Below, piece by piece: positions 1-5,219 of a stretch of DNA of 9,216 nt. Source of the stretch: an uncultured Eubacteriales bacterium. Lineage in GTDB: Bacteria; Bacillota; Clostridia; Oscillospirales; Acutalibacteraceae. Position 1 is the stretch's first letter. The number at the start of each line of letters is the position of its first letter. The position numbers and the translations under genes are program-made. The notes beneath the pieces are model-generated. The model was not told the DNA's origin and did not search any database. It saw nothing but the letters and a program-made list of their open reading frames with translations. The stretch is from the NCBI GenBank assembly GCA_934702115.1, contig CAKUYF010000029.1, positions 1-9,216 on the forward strand. The letters are read 5' to 3'.

Positions 1-39
1 CTTCAAACCCGCATGAATACTGGGCTAAAATTTTTTCAT

Positions 40-105
40 GCTCACCGCACAGTACGCTTTTGCTCATCGCAGGGTGCGCTTTTGCTCACCGCAGGGTGCG
101 CTTTT
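40..105. repeat. Three tandem 22-bp GC-rich repeats
   Basis: Three head-to-tail 22-bp units lie at 40-61, 62-83 and 84-105. Units 2 and 3 differ at one base and share the core CGCAGGGTGCGC. Unit 1 is more diverged (CGCACAGTACGC). Each core can fold as a small hairpin (CGCA, 3-nt loop, TGCG), broken by one change in unit 1. A 7-bp inverted repeat (GCATGAA at 11-17, TTCATGC at 35-41) abuts the left end. The GC-rich units stand out from the AT-rich surroundings. They could be iterons of an origin, protein-binding repeats or a dispersed bacterial repeat. The putative rep gene lies 5 kb away, so an origin role is only a guess. Confidence 0.85.
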
Positions 106-593
106 TAATTCATAAATGAGGATTATTTAAGCATCTTAAACTTAATTGAAGGGTCATAATGGATGAGGTTTGTTTTTAAGGATGTATGTAAGATTTACTG
201 TTGTTAGAAGCTATTTTTTATAGAGGGAAGGTTGTTAATTTAAGTTTAGCTTTTTTAGTTAGGTAACTATAGAGATATACAAAATCGTTATTGAGTAAAA
301 AGATGTAAAGTATCCCGTATCTTACTGTATTTTTTATAACTGATGTTTTTATTAGTTTTCGACCTCTTTCATGTAAATTTTCAATATACTCTGTTTTTAT
401 TGATATTAGTCTGGATTTGCCATTTCTTTAGTTGTGTACTTTTTTGAAAATTCATTTAAAACATTGAAAATACAGAAGATTTTTAGATGAGTTTGTTATT
501 TTTAAAATTCTTATGTATTGAGTAAACATGACGTCTGATTGCTCATTTTTTGTTTTTTATAGGGGTGGTTATTTAGTTAAGTTATAAATTATT
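106..593. other. Gene-poor stretch, possible decayed coding DNA
   Basis: No ORF with a normal start and ribosome site is seen on either strand. The longest open frame is on the minus strand at 218-427: 69 codons between two stops with no ATG, GTG or TTG at a useful place. Its N-terminal half reads like real protein (for example KTEYIENLHERGRKLIKTSV), so it may be a 5'-truncated gene relic, but I do not recognise it. The rest is AT-rich without clear repeats. Confidence 0.4.
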
Positions 594-627
594 AAGCGGA
601 ACCGATTTAGCTCCGCTTAGTTTTTTT
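594..627 (+). terminator. Rho-independent terminator
   Basis: A perfect 7-bp stem (AAGCGGA at 594-600, TCCGCTT at 612-618) with an 11-nt loop is followed by AG and seven T on the plus strand. No plus-strand gene is visible upstream in the window, so it either stops transcription entering from the left or is the relic of a lost gene. It also lies 38 bases past the stop of the minus-strand gene at 656-991 and could serve that gene too, although the minus strand has only a weak T tract there. Confidence 0.75.
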
Positions 628-655
628 ATTAAGTTTATATCTTTACATATCTACA

Positions 656-991
656 CTATTTGTCTGCAATGTAAATTTTTACTTCTTTATTTAGCTTTTT
701 CGCATAATCAATTGTAAATTTCGTCCCTTTGGATTTCCCGTCCCAAAATGCTATAACAAGTTCTGCTCTTTTTACGATTTCTTTATTTCTTATAAGTGGA
801 GCTTTTTTACCATATTTATCGTATGCGGGGCGGATAATTGACTTTGATATTCTTCTTTTATCTGCTATTTCTTCAGCTAAAGTGTCAATGCCTATTGCCC
901 CTCCTGAAATTATCTCCGTTACATTTTCGGGGATATATTTTGATATCTCCGCATTTATTAAACTCCTTGAGACTATTATTGCTACTTTCAT
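656..991 (-). CDS. Small SLOG-superfamily (DprA/YspA-like) protein
   Basis: This 111-aa protein has the layout of short single-domain SLOG (Smf/DprA- and YpsA/DUF2493-related) Rossmann-like proteins. It opens with a strand and loop MKVAIIVSRS (1-10), followed by SGGAIGID (29-36), PLIRN (65-69) and FWDGKSKGT (82-90). SLOG domains are thought to bind nucleotides or nucleotide-derived ligands; the exact role of this subfamily is unknown to me. The first loop reads VSR where relatives as I recall them have GSR, so one glycine of the presumed ligand loop is replaced. The start chosen is the ATG at 991, because AAGGTGG lies just upstream at the right distance. An upstream GTG at 1000 would lie inside that ribosome site. 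It is divergent from the RHH gene at 1109, with a good promoter at 1033-1061. Confidence 0.8.
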   Translation of the reverse strand: MKVAIIVSRSLINAEISKYIPENVTEIISGGAIGIDTLAEEIADKRRISKSIIRPAYDKYGKKAPLIRNKEIVKRAELVIAFWDGKSKGTKFTIDYAKKLNKEVKIYIADK

Positions 992-1012
992 ATTTTCCAC
1001 CTTTATAAAAAT

Positions 1013-1040
1013 TTGTTCACTACTATTTCACCATTATAAC
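1013..1040 (+). promoter_or_regulatory. Candidate promoter for the RHH gene
   Basis: TTGTTC (1013-1018), 16 bases, TATAAC (1035-1040) read toward the gene at 1109. It is weaker than the opposing promoter and its -10 overlaps that promoter's -10 (shared bases 1035-1038). If real, the two promoters compete or are jointly controlled, a usual place for an autoregulating RHH repressor. Confidence 0.35.
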
Positions 1041-1061
1041 ACTATAATCGCATACGAGCAA
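1033..1061 (-). promoter_or_regulatory. Promoter for the SLOG-type gene
   Basis: On the minus strand TTGCTC (1061-1056), a 17-base spacer and a consensus TATAAT (1038-1033) lie about 40 bases upstream of the ATG at 991. Spacing and -10 are ideal for the vegetative sigma factor. Confidence 0.65.
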
Positions 1062-1108
1062 TTAGAAAAGATAAACTAGTATAAAAATGGTGGAAAAAGG
1101 GTGATAAT

Positions 1109-1291
1109 ATGAAAGATAACAATATTTTGAGATATACTCTAAGAGCAAACAGACATTTATTCAAAAAATTTAGATATGTAGCCGAATACAGTGGTCGTTC
1201 TGCTAATAAAGAGATAGAGCAACTTATGAAAATAAAAGTTGAAGATTTTGAAAAAGAACACGGTAAAATTGAATTGCCCGATGAAAATTAG
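1109..1291 (+). CDS. Arc-type ribbon-helix-helix DNA-binding protein
   Basis: This is a 60-aa protein. Residues 7-13 (LRYTLRA) fit the beta strand of an Arc/MetJ fold that reads DNA. Helix 1 follows (HLFKKFRYVAEYSG, 16-29), then the typical turn and helix 2 RSANKEIEQLM (30-40) and an acidic tail (VEDFEKEHG). The 'GRS-NKEI-QL' segment is characteristic of Arc-like RHH repressors and antitoxins. The ribosome site AAAGGGTG lies a few bases before the ATG. No toxin-like gene follows; the next ORF is convergent. The only neighbour is the divergent SLOG-type gene, so it probably controls itself, that gene, or element copy number or transfer. The target is unknown. Confidence 0.75.
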   Translation: MKDNNILRYTLRANRHLFKKFRYVAEYSGRSANKEIEQLMKIKVEDFEKEHGKIELPDEN

Positions 1292-1485
1292 ATTACTTGA
1301 ACAATCCACGAATTATCTGGAAAAATAACGTCCTGCTGCAATAGATAAATCGAGTTAATTAGTGCGACTACCATATTTACTTTGCCGCAGGATTTTTTCT
1401 TTGTAACGTATCTGTTCATATTAGTGTAGTGAGTACAACGGGAGCTTTCAAATTTTATTTCAAGTAGTGTGTTTTTTGAACACAT
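1288..1485 (-). CDS. Short ORF of unknown function, possible relic
   Basis: This is a 65-aa frame if it starts at the ATG at 1485, which has AAAGG about seven bases upstream. A GTG at 1506 gives 72 aa but has no ribosome site. The frame stays open further upstream to a stop at 1543-1545, so it may be the 3' part of a longer gene. The protein is basic in the middle (MNRYVTKKKSCGK), has three cysteines and ends in a moderately hydrophobic stretch. I recognise no family. It converges with and overlaps the stop of the RHH gene by a few bases. It could be chance or a gene remnant. Confidence 0.25.
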   Translation of the reverse strand: MCSKNTLLEIKFESSRCTHYTNMNRYVTKKKSCGKVNMVVALINSIYLLQQDVIFPDNSWIVQVI

Positions 1486-1582
1486 CTTTATACCTTTTGC
1501 GTTCACTACTTCATCCGCTTGATTTCCTCTAAACTTTCTTTTTTATATCGTTTTTCCTTGTTCCAACACGTTTTTATATATT

Positions 1583-1605
1583 AAAAAATCCCCACTTCGT
1601 GAGAA
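1583..1605 (-). terminator. Terminator downstream of the tRNA relic
   Basis: On the minus strand TTCTCAC, loop GAA, GTGGGGA forms a 7-bp stem with two G-U pairs, followed directly by six T (1588-1583). It begins six bases past the CCA end of the tRNA-Asn relic, where a tRNA gene's own terminator is expected. Confidence 0.65.
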
Positions 1606-1611
1606 TTTATC

Positions 1612-1682
1612 TGGCTTCCTTTGTTGTACTCTAACCAACGACCCTGCGGTCAACAGCCGCATGCTCTAGAGCTATTGATGAA
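1612..1682 (-). pseudogene. Decayed tRNA-Asn (GTT) gene
   Basis: On the minus strand this stretch reads as a damaged tRNA-Asn. The anticodon arm is intact: TGCGG, loop CTGTTGA, CCGCA, with anticodon GTT at 1654-1652. The variable region and T stem resemble Clostridia tRNA-Asn (GGGTC, GTTGG), and the 3' end is AAAGGAAGCCA with an encoded CCA at 1614-1612. Damage is clear. The D arm reads AGCTC TA GAGC, so almost the whole D loop is deleted. The T loop reads TTAGAGT instead of TTCGAGT, losing C56, and a mismatch follows in the T stem. Only four of seven acceptor pairs survive (TTCATCA against AAAGGAA). Position 37 is G instead of the A I expect. It should not make a working tRNA. It may be a relic of an integration site or of captured chromosomal DNA. 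Confidence 0.8.
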
Positions 1683-1887
1683 TATTTATTTTTATTATTA
1701 TCTGGCATTTATGTAGTAGGCATGTGATTTTTTTATTAAACAAAATGGCTTAATGTGATTAATAATATACTGGTGCGACTCAAATTAAAAAGATAATTAT
1801 CAACACTTAGATTAATATAACTGCAAAATTCACCTGATAGATCTTACTATATGTTTTTTATCTTTTAAAGGCCAAAGGGGAATACAA

Positions 1888-1968
1888 ATGTAAATAATAC
1901 TATTAATTGCAATAGAGATTTTAGGATTAGTCGGAATCAAAAATTATATAAAAGTGAAAGATTTATAA
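1888..1968 (+). pseudogene. Micro-ORF for hydrophobic peptide, stop at codon 2
   Basis: AAAGGGG (1874-1880) lies seven bases before ATG at 1888. The second codon is TAA, and the same frame then runs open as IILLIAIEILGLVGIKNYI and ends KVKDL with TAA at 1966-1968. The peptide would be one membrane helix followed by a basic tail, the shape of small membrane or type I toxin-like peptides. Seen: ribosome site, start, immediate stop, then open frame. Inferred: a nonsense mutation in a tiny gene. Chance is a serious alternative at this length. Confidence 0.25.
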
Positions 1969-2028
1969 TACTTTAGGTTTGTGATAAATGAATATATAGA
2001 TTGTCTCATACAACAGATACTAAAACTT

Positions 2029-2069
2029 CGAAATATATATTCAAAACTGTTTTGGATTCTATATATCGA
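2029..2069. repeat. Long imperfect inverted repeat
   Basis: The core ATTCAAAAC, T, GTTTTGGAT (2039-2057) is a 9-bp stem with one G-U pair. Flanking ATATAT blocks and CG pairs extend it to about 40 bases with small bulges. There is no T run at either end, so it is not a standard terminator. It may be a relic of a mobile-element end or a cruciform. Confidence 0.45.
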
Positions 2070-2103
2070 CAAATTTAATAAAGCAAGACACTTGAGATTA
2101 AAT

Positions 2104-2143
2104 AAGCAAAAATAACAAGTCCGCCGATAATGTTGTCGGCGGA
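2104..2143 (-). terminator. Terminator of the surface protein gene
   Basis: A perfect 8-bp GC-rich stem (TCCGCCGA at 2120-2127, TCGGCGGA at 2136-2143, 8-nt loop) lies 25 bases past the stop of the surface protein gene. On the minus strand it is followed by an interrupted T-rich tract (CTTGTTATTTTT). Confidence 0.75.
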
Positions 2144-2167
2144 AAATTTATATATACTTATTTAAAA

Positions 2168-3919
2168 TTAAATTATAGATTTTTTCTTCTTATTGTAAAC
2201 GATTATTCCCAGCATTGCTAATGCGTTTGCTGCAAATAAAGAAGTCCATATGAGAATATTGCTGTTATCTCCAGTTTTAGGATTGTCTGAATTTCCGTAA
2301 ATTTTTCCAGTTTCCTTGACCTCAAAGTTTGTGCTGACTTCGCCATCTGTGTAAACAAAAGTAATTTTATGTTCACCATCGGAGAGCGTTTTAAGATACT
2401 CATTTTTTAAAGTTACGATTGTTGAGCCTGAAGCAGTTGTATAGTTTTCTTTATCAACCCACTCATCATCGACTTTAATACCAACAAATTTCGAAAAATC
2501 TCCATTGATACGGAAAGTCAATGTTTTGTCGGCGTTCTGAACCCAGGAACTGTTTGCGCCTTCAATTATTTTATAGTCAGATACTGTACCTGATGCTTGC
2601 GGCGTCATTGTCAGATCGGTAATGACCCACATGGTGCCGTCGGAACCGTCGCTCGTATCGCCTTCATAGCGCTTGTAATTTACAAATTCGCCGTTGATTT
2701 TCAGCTTGGTGTCAGGTCCGAATACATAGCGGTCGCCATAAATAGTCGTTACATACACACCGTAGTGATAGGTTTTTCCAGCCTCAAAATTGGTGAATTT
2801 GTTTTCATAAAAATTCCCGAAGTCTGTAGACATCGCGCCAGTCTTGCTGTCCAGTTCCCACCATTCACACCGGTATGCATAGTCAGCGCCATCGGGCACC
2901 TTTCCGGTGAATACTGGTTTATCGCCGTCCTTAAAGCTGACAGTCACATCGTTGATTTCCACAATATCAATGGTGGTCACAGTATTTATATTAATCGTTT
3001 TAATAGACGGTATATACATGGAACCGCCGACGAAAGGTGCCGATACTTTTTGTCCATTCACAGTAATGACGGTTTCGCTGCTGAAGGAATATCCGTCTTT
3101 CGGCTTCAGCATAACGGAATACACATATCTTTTTCCGCTTTCAAATTCAGTAATGGTCGGTAAAGCGTGTGAGCTGTTATCGGAATACCATGCGGCAACA
3201 GGATTGTTATTTTCAAACTGTTGCCAACATTCATAGGCAATTTCATATTTGTTCTGATCGGCGGCTGCTACCCGTGCCGTTGCCTGCGGCGTATCACCCG
3301 GCTGGTAATCAAATTTCGCATTTTCAATATTGGCTTCAGTTATAGTACTTGTCGACTGACTATTTTTCTGCACATTCAGGTCATAGGTGTAATTACATTT
3401 CTGATATTGGTGACTATCATAAGTCTCAGTAAAAGTACCGGTTGCGTCCTGATGCTCATCGAAATATTGCTTTGCCTGTTCTAAATCTGTTAAAAAATCA
3501 ATGGTGTCACCGGATGTAGGAATGAATTTGTAAAAAGTTGCAGTCTCAAAATGGTCAAGGATTACTTGATCATTCAAATTTTCTCTTGTAACCGTTCCAT
3601 TGGCTTTGTACGGTGTTTCAATTTCGGTCTGAAGATTTGCAAGCTTTCCTTGCAACGTGACTACGTCACCTTCCAGAAAATCTTCAGTGCTTTTACTTAC
3701 TTGTGTGGTTTCAACCACTGTGCCAGTCGAATCCTTAACAGAAACATTGGCGGTTACATTGATTTGTGTGTGATATGTGTGCTTGTTGTCCTTAGAATAT
3801 GTTACTCCTTGCGGAAGAAAATCCAGCTCAGCGGCAAAAGCCGGAATCGGCACAAACGAAAGCACCATGCAAAGTGTAAAGAACATTGCCATAAATTTTC
3901 TTGACAATCTGGTTTTCAT
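2168..3919 (-). CDS. Sortase-anchored (NPKTG) surface protein
   Basis: This 583-aa secreted wall protein has a signal peptide at residues 1-29/30: basic start, hydrophobic core and an AFA-A cleavage site. The C-terminus holds NPKTG (546-550), a membrane helix (about 553-576) and KKKK (577-580), a standard sortase sorting signal in an LPXTG-like variant. Between them are two related Ig/Fn-like units, about 197-308 (GDTPQATARV, YECWQQ, GKRYVYSVML, VNGQKV) and 320-438 (GDKPVFTGKV, CEWWEL, GKTYHYGVYV, INGEFV). A further beta domain follows at about 448-535 (DYKIIEGANSSW to YTDGEVSTNF), of a kind common in Clostridia surface proteins. Residues 31-196 are unassigned. The ATG follows AAGGAG at good spacing. 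It is a single-gene unit with its own promoter and terminator. The ligand is unknown and no sortase gene is present. The central part is visibly richer in GC than its neighbours, suggesting transfer. Confidence 0.9.
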   Translation of the reverse strand: MKTRLSRKFMAMFFTLCMVLSFVPIPAFAAELDFLPQGVTYSKDNKHTYHTQINVTANVSVKDSTGTVVETTQVSKSTEDFLEGDVVTLQGKLANLQTEIETPYKANGTVTRENLNDQVILDHFETATFYKFIPTSGDTIDFLTDLEQAKQYFDEHQDATGTFTETYDSHQYQKCNYTYDLNVQKNSQSTSTITEANIENAKFDYQPGDTPQATARVAAADQNKYEIAYECWQQFENNNPVAAWYSDNSSHALPTITEFESGKRYVYSVMLKPKDGYSFSSETVITVNGQKVSAPFVGGSMYIPSIKTININTVTTIDIVEINDVTVSFKDGDKPVFTGKVPDGADYAYRCEWWELDSKTGAMSTDFGNFYENKFTNFEAGKTYHYGVYVTTIYGDRYVFGPDTKLKINGEFVNYKRYEGDTSDGSDGTMWVITDLTMTPQASGTVSDYKIIEGANSSWVQNADKTLTFRINGDFSKFVGIKVDDEWVDKENYTTASGSTIVTLKNEYLKTLSDGEHKITFVYTDGEVSTNFEVKETGKIYGNSDNPKTGDNSNILIWTSLFAANALAMLGIIVYNKKKKSII

Positions 3920-3967
3920 AACTTCCTCTCCTTTTATTTAAAATTTTGTGCATTTCACTTATAAATA

Positions 3968-3995
3968 ATTATATGTAAAAAATAAAAATATACAA
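3968..3995 (-). promoter_or_regulatory. Candidate promoter for the surface protein gene
   Basis: On the minus strand TTGTAT (3995-3990), a 16-base spacer and consensus TATAAT (3973-3968) lie about 50 bases upstream of the start codon at 3919. Confidence 0.5.
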
Positions 3996-4409
3996 GTAAA
4001 TTAGTATTAAAACTTTCTGTAGAATAATTAAATCTGTAGAACACTGAAAAGTTTAAACTTAAACAGTTAAGTAAATATATAAATTTTATACCCTGTCGTT
4101 ACAAGTATAATCATATTTCTTGTTTTTTGATTTTCCTACTGCCATTCTTAATTTAAAAGCATTAAAAAGCATTTTTCTGCACATAGCTTTTAAAATTTAA
4201 ATGTAATATCACAGGCAAAGTTATTAATTGACCTATTAAAAAAATAAAAATTAGACTACTAAAACTAATAATCTAATTTCTTTTAAAACTGGTCATACCC
4301 AATAAGACAAACTAAACTGGTAAGAGTAGCGGGACTTGAATAATTATCAAATAACATCTTGCTGATAGACAATTATTAAACCTCTCTTTATAAAGTCAAA
4401 TATTAAATA
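3996..4409. other. Intergenic stretch with weak inverted repeats
   Basis: No gene is supported here. Three inverted repeats are visible: a perfect 12-bp palindrome AAGTTTAAACTT at 4049-4060; a 9-bp inverted repeat TTTAAAAGC/GCTTTTAAA at 4152-4160 and 4186-4194; and an 8-bp stem AAATTAGA/TCTAATTT at 4248-4255 and 4272-4279. The last is followed by a short T run and could be a weak terminator. All are AT-rich and may be fortuitous, although the palindrome lies upstream of the surface protein promoter where a regulator could bind. Confidence 0.35.
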
Positions 4410-4438
4410 TTGATTTTACACCTTAAATATCATATAAT
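4410..4438 (+). promoter_or_regulatory. Promoter of the Phd-Txe module
   Basis: TTGATT (4410-4415), a 17-base spacer and consensus TATAAT (4433-4438) lie 46 bases before the antitoxin start. Confidence 0.7.
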
Positions 4439-4445
4439 ATAAGTA

Positions 4446-4461
4446 GTACGATAAAACGTAC
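4446..4461. promoter_or_regulatory. Candidate antitoxin operator
   Basis: The inverted repeat GTACG, ATAAAA, CGTAC lies just downstream of the -10 and before the ribosome site. YefM/Phd antitoxins repress their own operons by binding short palindromes with a TGTACA-like core, and this site has GTAC in both arms. Binding here is inferred. Confidence 0.55.
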
Positions 4462-4484
4462 AATGTGAGAAAGGAGATAATACT

Positions 4485-4733
4485 ATGACTAATGTAAATA
4501 TATCTAATTTTAGAGAAAATCTATATCAGTATGTAAAAAATACAGTCAAACACAATGACGTGATTAATATACACACAAAAGACGGGAATGCAATAGTTCT
4601 TAGTGAAGAAGATTATAACGGGCTTATCGAAACGCTTTATCTTAACGGCAGTAAAAAGACTATTGATGATATAAAAGAAGCTGAAAATACACCACAAAAT
4701 GAAAGAATATCACTGGATGAGGTCGATTGGTAA
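4485..4733 (+). CDS. Phd/YefM-family antitoxin
   Basis: This 82-aa antitoxin pairs with the toxin that starts on the base after its stop codon. The N-terminal half is the DNA-binding, dimerising Phd/YefM fold: MTNVNISNFRENLYQYV (1-17), then NDVINIHTKDGNAIVLSEED (24-43), the family's signature. The C-terminal half after YNGLIETLYL is charged and likely disordered until it wraps the toxin active site; it ends in DEVDW as many relatives do. Its length is normal. AAAGGAG lies about nine bases before the ATG. In the family the antitoxin represses its own promoter, more tightly with toxin bound, and is destroyed by proteases under stress. Confidence 0.93.
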   Translation: MTNVNISNFRENLYQYVKNTVKHNDVINIHTKDGNAIVLSEEDYNGLIETLYLNGSKKTIDDIKEAENTPQNERISLDEVDW

Positions 4734-4997
4734 ATGTATGATGTAAGACTGACAAAAAAGCAAATAAAACTGATTAAGAGTCTGAAAAATAATAATCTAG
4801 TGGATAAGATAAAAGATTTATTATATATACTCAAGGAAAATCCTTATCAAAATCCTCCCCCTTATGAGAAACTGACAAACAACCTAAAAGGGAAATATTC
4901 AAGGCGAATTAATATAAAACATAGGTTAGTCTATGAAGTTTTAGAAGAAAATAAAATCGTAAATATATTGAGCATTTGGACACATTATGAGTTTTAA
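4734..4997 (+). CDS. Txe/YoeB-family mRNA endonuclease toxin
   Basis: This 87-aa toxin has the RelE/YoeB fold. Such toxins bind the ribosome A site and cut mRNA during translation. Aligning by eye to E. coli YoeB, the residues used for catalysis are present: E45 (E46 in YoeB), R64 in HRLVY (R65), and H84-Y85 (H83-Y84). The segments LKGKYSRRIN (51-60) and WTHYEF (82-87) are characteristic of the Bacillota Txe branch. Nothing suggests truncation, so it should be active. The ATG directly follows the antitoxin TAA with no separate ribosome site, implying translational coupling, which keeps toxin below antitoxin. No clear terminator follows. Confidence 0.93.
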   Translation: MYDVRLTKKQIKLIKSLKNNNLVDKIKDLLYILKENPYQNPPPYEKLTNNLKGKYSRRINIKHRLVYEVLEENKIVNILSIWTHYEF

Positions 4998-5076
4998 ATT
5001 AATTATCTTGTAGTGTCGTACATTGCAGGTGATTTTTATGGAGTTTGTTATGCTAATTAATAATGTGTTTTAAAGC

Positions 5077-5112
5077 CTATTCAAATGCTTTAGGTGTAAA
5101 TAATGTATTCAT
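5077..5112 (-). pseudogene. Relic of a Txe/YoeB toxin start
   Basis: On the minus strand an ATG two bases after the stop of the antitoxin relic opens MNTLFTPKAFE and then meets TAG. This resembles the first residues of YoeB toxins; the intact toxin at 8826 begins MSKNLVFERRAWNE, giving N-L-x-F ... A-(W/F)-x-E. Further stops follow, and no continuation of the toxin could be found in any frame. It is short, so the call rests mainly on its position right behind an antitoxin tail. Confidence 0.5.
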
Positions 5113-5114
5113 TT

Positions 5115-5219
5115 TTATATTTGCTCCAATTCTTTAACTGTTTTCGTTGTAGTTTTTCCTTCTTTAAAACTTTGAATAGATTTTTTTATCCTTTTCTTAT
5201 TTTGTGGATTATAAAAGTT
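5115..5219 (-). pseudogene. Relic of a RelB/DinJ antitoxin C-terminus
   Basis: An open frame with no start codon reads NFYNPQNKKRIKKSIQ, then SFKEGKTTTKTVKELEQI and TAA. It aligns well with the tail of the RelB/DinJ antitoxin encoded at 8558-8833: FYRRENTEELKRRV against FYNPQNKKRIKKSI, then a shared G, and VVVKTMDELRAM against TTTKTVKELEQI with a one-residue gap. The DNA-binding N-terminal half is missing. The upstream sequence is the 3' end of the rep gene in another frame, overlapping by 11 bases. A recombination or deletion probably joined rep to the middle of an older RelB-YoeB module. The 34 codons carry no internal stop, so the loss may be fairly recent. Confidence 0.65.

Larger units (their letters stand above)
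1683..2103. other. Gene-poor AT-rich stretch
   Basis: No complete gene is visible here. The stretch contains the interrupted hydrophobic micro-ORF at 1888-1968 and the inverted repeat at 2029-2069, described separately. Otherwise it is AT-rich with stops in all frames. Confidence 0.5.

Noticed and set aside
729..1079. A plus-strand open frame of 116 codons
   Set aside because: It is antisense to the SLOG-type gene, runs across the promoter region and has no ribosome site; its hydrophobic look is typical of an antisense shadow.
1288..1485. Weak resemblance of the short ORF to ribosomal protein L33
   Set aside because: Only scattered T, R, Y and K matches; the cysteine pairs and C-terminal pattern of L33 are absent.
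2597..3904. Several plus-strand open frames of 87-188 codons opposite the surface protein gene
   Set aside because: They have no ribosome sites or protein-like features and lie antisense to a gene with signal peptide, sorting signal and its own terminator.
4300..4380. Minus-strand 24-residue frame starting MLFDNYSSP, considered as a peptide pheromone or small gene
   Set aside because: No ribosome site, no known peptide pattern and too short to support.
5000..5025. CGTACATTG after the Phd-Txe toxin, similar to CGTACAATG before the antitoxin, as possible cassette-flanking repeats
   Set aside because: The match is short and imperfect, and no target-site logic or second example supports it.
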